This document shows positions 1 through 5,638 of a DNA stretch of 6,758 bases, one piece after another. A model generated the notes under the pieces. The model made no database searches. It was not told where the DNA came from and worked only from the letters and a program-made list of their open reading frames with translations. Origin of the DNA: Syntrophaceae bacterium (GTDB lineage: Bacteria > Desulfobacterota > DTXE01); assembly GCA_012962595.1 (NCBI GenBank), contig DTXE01000425.1, positions 1 to 6,758 on the forward strand, written 5' to 3'. Within the stretch, counting starts at the first letter, position 1. Each line of letters opens with the position of its first letter. The position numbers and the translations under genes are program-made.

Positions 1-112
1 CCCAGGAATTTATACCGCTGGTTGTGTAAGAAAGCCAGTGGATGTGGTTACATCCGTTCAAGACGGTACCGCAGCAGCACTTAAGGCCATTCAATCTTGT
101 GTGAGGAGGTAA
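1..112 (+). CDS. qmoA: QmoA-like HdrA-family flavoprotein subunit, C-terminal end only
   Basis: The reading frame is open from base 2 to a TAA at 110-112 and holds the last 36 codons of a gene that begins left of the window. The peptide contains GIYTAGCVRKP, then a TSVQDGTAAALKAIQ stretch. This closely matches residues 473-501 of the QmoB encoded next door (GIYAAGTVRAP, TIQDATGAALKAIQ), which is the FAD-binding C-terminal segment of HdrA-type proteins. Ending right after this segment, with no ferredoxin domain, fits QmoA, a short HdrA-like flavoprotein that precedes QmoB in sulfate reducers. Its final AGG AGG codons double as the ribosome binding site of qmoB, so the two are surely co-transcribed and probably translationally coupled. 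The family call is firm. The QmoA name rests on the neighbour and on this short tail. Confidence 0.8.
   Translation, partial: PGIYTAGCVRKPVDVVTSVQDGTAAALKAIQSCVRR
103..110 (+). promoter_or_regulatory. Ribosome binding site of qmoB, inside the end of qmoA
   Basis: GAGGAGGT is a near-perfect Shine-Dalgarno sequence 7 bases before the ATG at 118. It decides the qmoB start: a TTG at 97 is in frame but lies upstream of this site and inside qmoA. Confidence 0.8.
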
Positions 113-117
113 CTCTC

Positions 118-2328
118 ATGGAGAAGAAGACCGGAGTTTATATTTGCACTGGTTGTGGCATCGGGGAATCCCTTGATATAGAGAAGCTATCCAGTATAGC
201 TACCAAGGAATATAAGATCCCCGTTTGTAAGACCCATGCCGCTTTGTGCAGTGAAGAGGGTGTAAACCTCATAAAAAAGGATATGGAGGGGGAGGGTATA
301 AACACCATCATTATTACTGCCTGCTCGCCTCGCGTAAAGTATGAGGCCTTTGATTTTGATGCCCCCTGTATCATAGAAAGGGTTAATATAAGGGAGCAGG
401 TTGTCTGGAGCCACCCTGCAAATGATGAAGACACCCAGATGATGGCCGAAGACTACTTAAGGATGAGTGTGGTTAAAACCCAAAAGATGGAAATCCCTGA
501 GCCCTATAAGGTAGAGGATATTTCGAAGGGTATCCTGGTGGTTGGAGGTGGTTTAGCTGGAATCACTGCCGCTAGTGAGGCGGCAAAGGCCGGCTATCAG
601 GTTGTGCTGGTTGAGAAAAACTCATCTCTAGGCGGGTGGATGAGCAAGATGTACAAACAGGCCCCCACTAAGCCCCCCTATACCGATTTAGAAGATCCTG
701 ACATTGCAGCCAGGATTAAAGAAGTTGAAGAAAATCCCAGTATTAAGGTTTACACCTCTGCAGAGATAGAAAAGATAGCCGGTGGACCGGGGATGTTTGA
801 TGTCAACATAAAGCAAAATGGAAATGTAGTGACCGAGAGAACAGGTGCTATAGTCTTAGCCACCGGTGCAACACTGTATGATGCAAATAAGCTCCATCAT
901 CTGGGATTTGGTAAGTGTGCCAATGTTATAACTACCGACATGATGGAGGAGCTAGCAGCAAAGGGCAAAATCACCCGTCCCTCCGATGGAAAGGAGGTTC
1001 AAAGTGTAGCATGGATTCTATGTGCCGGTTCCAGGGATGAGAACCATCTGCCATATTGTTCTTCGGTTTGCTGTGTGGAATCTCTTAAACAGGCCACATA
1101 CCTTAAGGAGCTTAATCCAGAATCAACCGCCTATATATTCTACAGAGATATGCGAGCACCAGGTCAGTATGAGCACTTCTACAAGAGGGTACAGAAGGAT
1201 AAGGCAGTGTTTATAAGAGGAGAGGTTACCGGTGTCAGCGAGGATGGGTCAAAGAATGTAATAGTTGAGGCAGAAGATGTCTTGACAGGTGAAAAGATTG
1301 TTACAGATGCCCTTGATATGGTGGTTCTTGCTCCTGGAATGGTTCCCACCACTGGGGTAGGGGAAGAGGTACTTCCACCCGGTGTTGAGCCAGGATCTGA
1401 ATTTATACCATATACTATCATTGAGTCAAATATACTAAAACTCGATTACCGACAAGGACTGGAAGTTCCTGTATTAAAATATGGATTTCCTGATTCAAAC
1501 TTCATCTGTTTCCCTTACGAAACTCGGAGGACTGGCATTTATGCTGCAGGTACAGTGAGGGCCCCCTTGGATATACCCTCAACCATTCAAGATGCAACTG
1601 GAGCGGCTTTAAAGGCTATCCAGTGCGTGGAATCTACAGCCATAGGAGCAGCAGTACACCCTAGAGCAGGAGATCTATCCTATCCAGAGTTCTTTATGCA
1701 AAAATGTACCCAGTGTAAGAGATGTACCGAGGAATGTCCCTTTGGGGCCATCAATGAGGATGAAAAGGCCAATCCTATTCCATTCATCACCCGCTGCAGA
1801 AGGTGTGGCACCTGTATGGGTGCATGTCCAGAGAGGATCATCTCATTCAAGAACTATTCTGTAGACATCATTGGGTCCATGATCAAGGAAATAGAGGTAC
1901 CCGAAGAGGAAGAGGAAAAGCCCAGGTTTGTGGTTCTTGCCTGTGAGAATGATGCCTATGCTGCCTTAGATATGGCCGGAATCAATCGCATGAATTACAA
2001 TGCCTGGGTAAGGGTTATTCCAATGAGATGCCTGGGATCCATGAACCTGGTTTGGATAGCTGATGCATTATCCAAAGGCATTGACGGAATACTTCTCCTA
2101 GGATGCAAATATGGCGATGATTACCAGTGCCACTTTGCGGTTGGTAGTCGACTATCAGAGATCAGATTATCCAAGGTCTCAGAAACACTGGATAGACTGA
2201 AGCTGGAGTCTCAAAGGGTTCGTATGGTACAGGTTGGTATCATGGATTACGACCAGGTGCCCGGCATATTGGATGACTTCGCTGCCAAATTAGAAGAGCT
2301 CGGCCCCAATCCATATAAAGGTTTTTAA
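118..2328 (+). CDS. qmoB: QmoB: HdrA/MvhD-type subunit of the quinone-interacting oxidoreductase
   Basis: QmoB is a cytoplasmic flavin/iron-sulfur protein. In known Qmo complexes it carries electrons between the quinone pool and APS reductase in dissimilatory sulfate reduction, possibly by electron bifurcation or confurcation. From the ATG at 118 it has 736 residues, about the usual length. An N-terminal cysteine-rich HdrA-like domain holds C10, C13, C37, C44 and C69. It is followed by EDTQMMAEDYLRM (104-116), a stretch I associate with QmoB. An FAD-binding Rossmann motif VVGGGLAG lies at 141-148. The HdrA signature CAGSRDE...YC..VCC spans 302-319, and FAD contacts recur at 473-501. Two [4Fe-4S] ferredoxin motifs follow: C530/C533/C536/C540 and C560/C563/C566/C570. 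The last ~135 residues form an MvhD/FrhD-like [2Fe-2S] domain with C609, C638, C663 and C671. An acidic linker (595-600) joins the last two parts. No qmoC or hdrBC follows. It could be another HdrA-MvhD fusion, but the whole-length pattern favours QmoB. Confidence 0.88.
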   Translation: MEKKTGVYICTGCGIGESLDIEKLSSIATKEYKIPVCKTHAALCSEEGVNLIKKDMEGEGINTIIITACSPRVKYEAFDFDAPCIIERVNIREQVVWSHPANDEDTQMMAEDYLRMSVVKTQKMEIPEPYKVEDISKGILVVGGGLAGITAASEAAKAGYQVVLVEKNSSLGGWMSKMYKQAPTKPPYTDLEDPDIAARIKEVEENPSIKVYTSAEIEKIAGGPGMFDVNIKQNGNVVTERTGAIVLATGATLYDANKLHHLGFGKCANVITTDMMEELAAKGKITRPSDGKEVQSVAWILCAGSRDENHLPYCSSVCCVESLKQATYLKELNPESTAYIFYRDMRAPGQYEHFYKRVQKDKAVFIRGEVTGVSEDGSKNVIVEAEDVLTGEKIVTDALDMVVLAPGMVPTTGVGEEVLPPGVEPGSEFIPYTIIESNILKLDYRQGLEVPVLKYGFPDSNFICFPYETRRTGIYAAGTVRAPLDIPSTIQDATGAALKAIQCVESTAIGAAVHPRAGDLSYPEFFMQKCTQCKRCTEECPFGAINEDEKANPIPFITRCRRCGTCMGACPERIISFKNYSVDIIGSMIKEIEVPEEEEEKPRFVVLACENDAYAALDMAGINRMNYNAWVRVIPMRCLGSMNLVWIADALSKGIDGILLLGCKYGDDYQCHFAVGSRLSEIRLSKVSETLDRLKLESQRVRMVQVGIMDYDQVPGILDDFAAKLEELGPNPYKGF

Positions 2329-2352
2329 CACCCAGTTATACCCTAGCAGAAC

Positions 2353-2384
2353 AAAGGGGGGAGGATTTATTTCTCCCCCTTTTT
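2353..2384 (+). terminator. Rho-independent terminator of qmoAB
   Basis: Bases 2353-2363 (AAAGGGGGGAG) pair with 2373-2383 (CTCCCCCTTTT), giving 11 base pairs with one G-U, a 9-base loop and a 5-base T run. It starts 24 bases after the qmoB stop. The stop codon of the convergent SEC-C gene (2367-2369) lies in the loop. On the minus strand the tail reads TTTGTT, so it may also end that transcript, though more weakly. The hairpin marks the end of the qmo transcript, with no room for another subunit gene. Confidence 0.85.
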
Positions 2385-3137
2385 GCCTGCCTTGCCAATA
2401 TAACCAATACGATTTCTTATAAGCCCATCGATCTCTTCCCTGTGCTCTCTTAAAAAGGTCATCATCTCTTTCGATTTAGAAACCAGGTGCTGGGAGTCCT
2501 TGCTTTTTATGTCATCTCCGGTCAACAGCATATTGTGCTGGTAAAGAAAAGATACTATTTCATTCTCTGCATCCAGCTCTATATCAAACCTCCTTTTGAG
2601 GTAATTCAGCCACTGGCCGAACTCTTGGGGATGATCTAGATGTTCCATAGGAATCCCAGTCTCCAAACTTAATTGGTAGAAGGTACCGGGCATTAATTGG
2701 GACCCTCCTAGAGCATCCAAGACATGAGCCAGCTGGTGAATTAAACTTGAATCATTTATGTCTGGTGTAATGGCTATATAGATACTTTTAGGATCGGCCT
2801 TCTTGGTCTTGTTGAAATTGACAATTAACCCCCCACTACCATGATCAGGGGTCTTTGACATATCCTGGTCGTGAAATCCCAAATTCAGATAGGCATCCAA
2901 ATCAATAAATTTTATACCCATGTCAGTGCCAGTAAGTTCCTCTATATCTAATGCATCTGCAATCTCCTTTGCCCGGCCATAACTGACCTTAGGCAGGCTG
3001 GTAATCTTTTTACCTGCCTCCTCCTGCAAGGTCCCCATTTTCTCCAGTATCAGTTCATCCTCCCGACCCATATGGCAGTTCTTAAATTTCTTCCCGCTAC
3101 CACAGGGACATGGATCATTTCTGCCAACCTTTTTCAT
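2367..3137 (-). CDS. SEC-C motif protein with a degenerate metallopeptidase-like HQLAH site
   Basis: This is a soluble protein of 256 residues from the ATG at 3137, with no signal peptide or membrane segment. The N-terminus carries a classic SEC-C zinc motif: C10-x-C12-x8-C21-H22 within [14 protein letters not shown], as in the SecA tail and many small bacterial proteins. The rest has no recognised family. Its centre contains [15 protein letters not shown] (131-145). This resembles the HExxH zinc-binding helix of metallopeptidases with Gln in place of the catalytic Glu (H134, Q135, H138). The C-terminal part is charged and helical (about 205-245) and ends in a lysine-rich tail. Start choice: ATG codons lie at 3140 and 3137 and a TTG at 3152. 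A G-rich stretch at 3143-3147 is 5 bases from the ATG at 3137. The gene is alone on its strand, convergent with qmoB and divergent from trp. Its function is unknown. The SEC-C call is firm; any enzymatic role is speculation. Confidence 0.82.
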   Translation of the reverse strand: MKKVGRNDPCPCGSGKKFKNCHMGREDELILEKMGTLQEEAGKKITSLPKVSYGRAKEIADALDIEELTGTDMGIKFIDLDAYLNLGFHDQDMSKTPDHGSGGLIVNFNKTKKADPKSIYIAITPDINDSSLIHQLAHVLDALGGSQLMPGTFYQLSLETGIPMEHLDHPQEFGQWLNYLKRRFDIELDAENEIVSFLYQHNMLLTGDDIKSKDSQHLVSKSKEMMTFLREHREEIDGLIRNRIGYIGKAGKKGEK

Positions 3138-3217
3138 CATTACCCCCAACAATTATTTTTAAACAGAACCTTACTTTAATGGCTCTCCAAAATCAAGGGG
3201 AAGAGAATCTTTTTTTC

Positions 3218-3247
3218 ATATAACCCCACTTGTGTCCAAAGGTTCAA
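3218..3247 (-). promoter_or_regulatory. Possible promoter of the SEC-C gene
   Basis: Read on the minus strand, TTGAAC (3247-3242) and TTATAT (3223-3218) are 18 bases apart and about 80 bases upstream of the ATG at 3137. Spacing and hexamers are acceptable but not strong in this AT-rich region, so this is only a candidate. Confidence 0.35.
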
Positions 3248-3267
3248 GACCATCCACCATATGATGC

Positions 3268-3285
3268 GGGCCAAAGAGCAGGCCC
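3268..3285. other. Short GC-rich inverted repeat between the divergent genes
   Basis: GGGCC (3268-3272) and GGCCC (3281-3285) form a 5 bp stem with an 8-base loop in otherwise AT-rich intergenic DNA, just upstream of the trp promoter. No T run follows on the plus strand. It could be a protein-binding site or part of the SEC-C control region, but nothing else supports a role. The rest of 3138-3298 shows no gene or RNA that I recognise. Confidence 0.3.
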
Positions 3286-3298
3286 TCAAGAAAAAATA

Positions 3299-3327
3299 TT
3301 GACAAAAATAAGGGATTTTACTATTAT
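3299..3327 (+). promoter_or_regulatory. trp operon promoter (sigma-70 type)
   Basis: A perfect -35 TTGACA (3299-3304) is followed, after exactly 17 bases, by TATTAT (3322-3327), which matches five of six -10 positions. The predicted transcription start is near 3333-3336. That is only 5-8 bases before the leader-peptide ATG at 3341. An inverted repeat, TTATTGA (3324-3330) and TCAATAA (3350-3356), overlaps the -10 box and the start and might be a repressor site. That role is inferred only from its position. Confidence 0.8.
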
Positions 3328-3340
3328 TGATCATTAAATA

Positions 3341-3418
3341 ATGCATTGTTCAATAAATCATAGGTATTGGTGGTGGAGGCACAATAAATGTGGTGAGGTG
3401 CGTCCACCTTCTTTTTAA
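3341..3418 (+). CDS. trpL: trp leader peptide with three tandem Trp codons
   Basis: This is an ATG-initiated 25-codon frame ending in TAA (3416-3418). Codons 10-12 are TGG TGG TGG (3368-3376), inside the segment NHRYWWWRHN. Three Trp codons in a row in a tiny frame between a strong promoter and trpE mark an attenuation leader peptide. Stalling there when charged tRNA-Trp is scarce would control the hairpins downstream. An in-frame TAA lies just upstream (3335-3337), so the ATG is the only normal start. No Shine-Dalgarno sequence precedes it, and the predicted 5' leader is only about 5-8 bases, so translation may start in a nearly leaderless way. The peptide itself probably has no function. 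The hairpins at 3372-3408 and 3448-3482 support the call independently. Confidence 0.82.
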   Translation: MHCSINHRYWWWRHNKCGEVRPPSF

Positions 3419-3461
3419 TTAACGGTGCATAAGGATTAACAGGTTAGAAACCGTGGGCCAC
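3372..3461 (+). promoter_or_regulatory. trp attenuator: pause hairpin (1:2) and antiterminator (2:3) pairings
   Basis: Strand 1 (3372-3382) overlaps the Trp codons and pairs with strand 2 (3398-3408): ten of eleven positions match, with one G-G mismatch and a 15-base loop. Strand 2 can instead pair with strand 3 (3453-3461, GTGGGCCAC) in about nine pairs with one bulged C and one G-U. Strand 3 is also the 5' arm of the terminator at 3448-3482. This gives the classical logic. A ribosome stalled on TGG TGG TGG masks strand 1, 2:3 forms and transcription continues. A ribosome reaching the stop at 3416 covers strand 2, 3:4 forms and transcription ends. Pairings were found by eye, without energy calculation. 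A small competing hairpin within strand 2 (AGGTG 3396-3400 with CACCT 3405-3409) is possible. Confidence 0.78.
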
Positions 3462-3487
3462 TTCACTTAAGGCTCACGGTTTTTTTT
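3448..3487 (+). terminator. trp attenuator terminator (3:4 hairpin)
   Basis: Bases 3448-3459 (AAACCGTGGGCC) pair with 3471-3482 (GGCTCACGGTTT) in 12 base pairs including one G-U. The loop has 11 bases, and a run of eight Ts spans 3480-3487. It lies between the leader-peptide stop and trpE, and its 5' arm is shared with the antiterminator, so it is a conditional terminator. Confidence 0.85.
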
Positions 3488-3491
3488 GAAA

Positions 3492-3525
3492 AAAGCCATG
3501 GGCCTCTGCTCATGGCTTTATTTTT
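3492..3525 (+). terminator. Second terminator-like hairpin directly before the trpE ribosome binding site
   Basis: AAAGCCATG (3492-3500) pairs perfectly with CATGGCTTT (3511-3519), giving a 9 bp stem and a 10-base loop. ATTTTT (3520-3525) follows. It begins only five bases after the T run of the first terminator. The 5' arms of the two hairpins are similar (CCGTGGGCC and GCCATGGGCC), so one may be a diverged copy of the other. It could back up the attenuator, protect the 5' end of read-through mRNA, or affect access to the ribosome binding site that begins at 3526. Confidence 0.65.
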
Positions 3526-3530
3526 GAGGA
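3526..3530 (+). promoter_or_regulatory. Ribosome binding site of trpE
   Basis: GAGGA sits 6 bases before the ATG at 3537. It directly abuts the T tract of the second hairpin but is not inside its stem. Confidence 0.7.
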
Positions 3531-3536
3531 CATACT

Positions 3537-5015
3537 ATGTATTTTCCCTCGCCAGAGGATTTTAAGGATTTGGCTAAAAGATATAACTTAATTCCTGTTT
3601 ATAAGGAAATACTGGCCGATATGGATACCCCAGTATCTGCCTATAAAAAAATAGCCCCAGGTCCATATTCATACCTTTTAGAAAGTGTGGAGGGGAGTGA
3701 AAAATGGGCCAGGTTTAGCATTATTGGACTCGACCCTATGACAATTATAAAAAGCAAAGGACCACAGATTGAGATTATATCCCATGGTGAGACAAAAATA
3801 GATACCACAGATGATCCTCTGTCTAATTTAAAATCAATTCTTTCCAACTACCAAGTGGCTCTGGTGGAGGGGCTCCCTAGATTTTTTGGTGGTGCAGTGG
3901 GTTATCTAAGTTATGACATGGTAAGGTTTATGGAAAATCTCCCCGATACCAATCCGGATGACCTTAATCTCCCAGATAGTGTTTTTGTTATCTCTAAATC
4001 CATCCTTATTTTTGACAACCTGCAGCATACCATCAAAATCCTAACCAACGTGTATATAACAAATGAAGACCCAAATAAACTATACCACCAAGCCATTCAA
4101 CAAATCGAGGCCTTGATTGCTAAATTACGCAAGATGCCCATCCCTTTGCCACGGAGAAGTGGAGAAAGGAAACCTCTCCAAATTTCGTCCAATATGGATA
4201 GGAAGCGCTTTGAGCAAATGGTAAGAATGGCTAAGGCATACATAAGAGCCGGGGATATTATCCAGGTAGTTCTTTCTCAGCGATTCCAAACCCAACTCAA
4301 TGACATGGAGGCATTTGATATTTACAGGGCTTTAAGGAGGATAAATCCCTCTCCCTACATGTTTTATCTCAATTGGAATGGGTTCTTCATCCTGGGCTCC
4401 TCACCAGAAATCCTGGTCCGAGTGGAGGATGGAAAGATAGAATTGAGACCCATTGCCGGTACACGCCCCAGAGGAGAAAACAAGGAGGAAGATGAGCTCC
4501 TAGAAAAAGAGCTTTTGAGAGATCCCAAGGAGAGGGCTGAGCATATCATGCTGGTTGATTTGGGTCGCAATGATGTAGGAAGGGTTGCGAGATATGGGAG
4601 TGTGGAGGTCAATGAGCTTATGATTATTGAGCGCTATTCCCACGTGATGCATATCGTATCAAACGTCCAAGGCATTTTGGATGAAGGCTATGACTGTTTT
4701 GATGTGCTTAAAGCCAGTTTCCCAGCAGGTACCGTTAGCGGTGCTCCAAAAATAAGGGCCATGGAGATTATCGAGGAACTTGAACCCACAAAGCGGGGAC
4801 CTTATGCGGGGGCGGTGGGATATTTCAGCTTTACCAACAATATGGACTTTTGCATCACTATAAGGAGCATTATTGTCAAGGATAACACTGTCTATTTTCA
4901 GGTAGGTGCAGGTATTGTAGCAGATTCTAAACCCTCCCTGGAATATCAGGAGACCGTCAACAAGGCCAAGGCTATGGCTAGGGCAATCCAAATGGCAATA
5001 GAGGGGTTGGGGTGA
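3537..5015 (+). CDS. trpE: Anthranilate synthase component I
   Basis: TrpE is the large subunit of anthranilate synthase. With ammonia from the glutaminase TrpG it converts chorismate to anthranilate and pyruvate, the first committed step of tryptophan synthesis in the cytoplasm. The 492 residues match the usual length and the gene is intact. The N-terminal domain includes [11 protein letters not shown] (43-53); the LLES element belongs to the tryptophan feedback site in known TrpE proteins, so end-product inhibition is likely. The chorismate-binding domain has all the usual blocks: [11 protein letters not shown] (240-250), [11 protein letters not shown] (303-313), [12 protein letters not shown] (335-346), [11 protein letters not shown] (395-405), [10 protein letters not shown] (421-430) and VGAGIVADS (456-464). 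This pattern separates it from PabB and isochorismate synthases, and the Trp-rich leader upstream removes doubt. The start at 3537 is supported by the GAGGA site. Regulation is by the attenuator at 3341-3487. Confidence 0.96.
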   Translation: MYFPSPEDFKDLAKRYNLIPVYKEILADMDTPVSAYKKIAPGPYSYLLESVEGSEKWARFSIIGLDPMTIIKSKGPQIEIISHGETKIDTTDDPLSNLKSILSNYQVALVEGLPRFFGGAVGYLSYDMVRFMENLPDTNPDDLNLPDSVFVISKSILIFDNLQHTIKILTNVYITNEDPNKLYHQAIQQIEALIAKLRKMPIPLPRRSGERKPLQISSNMDRKRFEQMVRMAKAYIRAGDIIQVVLSQRFQTQLNDMEAFDIYRALRRINPSPYMFYLNWNGFFILGSSPEILVRVEDGKIELRPIAGTRPRGENKEEDELLEKELLRDPKERAEHIMLVDLGRNDVGRVARYGSVEVNELMIIERYSHVMHIVSNVQGILDEGYDCFDVLKASFPAGTVSGAPKIRAMEIIEELEPTKRGPYAGAVGYFSFTNNMDFCITIRSIIVKDNTVYFQVGAGIVADSKPSLEYQETVNKAKAMARAIQMAIEGLG

Positions 5016-5638
5016 AGATGGTTCTGGTTATTGATAATTATGATTCGTTTACCTATAACTTGGTTCAGGCATTAGGTTCGCTTGGGGAAAAAATTGCTGT
5101 TTATAGAAATGATAAAATTGATCTAAAAGATATCGAAGACCTAAAGCCACTTAAAATTATCATTTCACCTGGTCCTGGGACACCCAATAAGGCAGGAATA
5201 TCTGTAAAAGCGGTGAAGTATTTTGCGGGAAAAATTCCTATCCTGGGTGTTTGCCTGGGACACCAGTCTATAGCAGTGGCCTTTGGTGGTAAGGTCATCC
5301 GTGCTAAAAGGCTTATGCATGGAAAGACCTCCTTGATTTATCATGATAGTAAAACTATCTATAAAAATGTGGAAAATCCTTTTGAGGCCACCAGATATCA
5401 TTCGCTCATTGTACAGAGAGAATCCCTTCCAGATTGTTTGGTAGTAAGCGCACAAACAAAAAGGGGCGAGATTATGGGGATAAGGCATAAGGAGTTATCA
5501 GTGGAAGGTGTCCAATTTCATCCATTGCTAAGAACTTCGGTTATTACAATCCGGCCTATAACGCCAGCAAAGCCTTTGAGGATATCTGTCCATGTCTCCA
5601 GCGAAACACAGTTGATTCATACCCTGATAATAGGCTGA
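5012..5638 (+). CDS. trpG: Anthranilate synthase component II (glutaminase), C-terminus replaced at a junction
   Basis: TrpG is the class I glutamine amidotransferase that supplies ammonia to TrpE. Signature parts are [16 protein letters not shown] (4-19), [11 protein letters not shown] (52-62), the nucleophile elbow GVCLGHQS with Cys81 (79-86), TRYHSL (127-132) and VEGVQFHP (164-171) with catalytic His170. The family then continues with Glu-Ser and about 20 more residues. Here the next residue is Leu172 and nothing after it looks like TrpG. The open frame runs 37 residues into unrelated DNA, on the opposite strand to a helicase gene. The triad Glu is therefore missing, and this version should not work as a glutaminase. 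TrpE alone could still use free ammonia. Start: GTG at 5012 overlaps the trpE stop, with GAGGGG 5 bases upstream; ATG at 5018 is equally possible. Identity is certain. Whether the truncation is biological or an assembly join is open. Confidence 0.88.
   Translation: MKMVLVIDNYDSFTYNLVQALGSLGEKIAVYRNDKIDLKDIEDLKPLKIIISPGPGTPNKAGISVKAVKYFAGKIPILGVCLGHQSIAVAFGGKVIRAKRLMHGKTSLIYHDSKTIYKNVENPFEATRYHSLIVQRESLPDCLVVSAQTKRGEIMGIRHKELSVEGVQFHPLLRTSVITIRPITPAKPLRISVHVSSETQLIHTLIIG
5519..5558. other. Breakpoint between trp operon DNA and helicase DNA
   Basis: TrpG homology stops after codon 171 (CCA, 5522-5524) in the middle of the FHPES motif. The helicase frame on the other strand ends at a TAG at 5558-5556, before its motifs V and VI. 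About 30 bases lie between the two, and I cannot assign them to either gene. Both genes lose their C-termini, tail to tail. No inverted repeats, target duplication, tRNA or transposase were seen at the site. Arginine codons shift from about 30% CGN in trpE to about half CGN in the helicase. This fits a rearrangement, an incoming fragment or a chimeric contig. Confidence 0.7.

Noticed and set aside
97..117. TTG start seven codons upstream of the qmoB ATG
   Set aside because: It overlaps the end of qmoA and lies before the strong GAGGAGGT site, which serves the ATG at 118.
3300..3536. T-box or TRAP-type control of trpE
   Set aside because: There is no T-box sequence (AGGGTGG...ACCGCG) before the terminator, and there are no regularly spaced GAG/TAG triplets. 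The WWW leader and its pairings explain the region better.
4659..4991. 110-residue minus-strand open frame inside trpE
   Set aside because: It is antisense to the conserved chorismate-binding blocks of trpE and has no features of a real protein.
5525..5600. Integron attC-like or insertion-sequence end at the breakpoint
   Set aside because: A GCGTTATAGGC string on the minus strand recalls attC core sites, but it does not fit the consensus and has no partner site. No inverted repeat, target duplication or transposase is visible.
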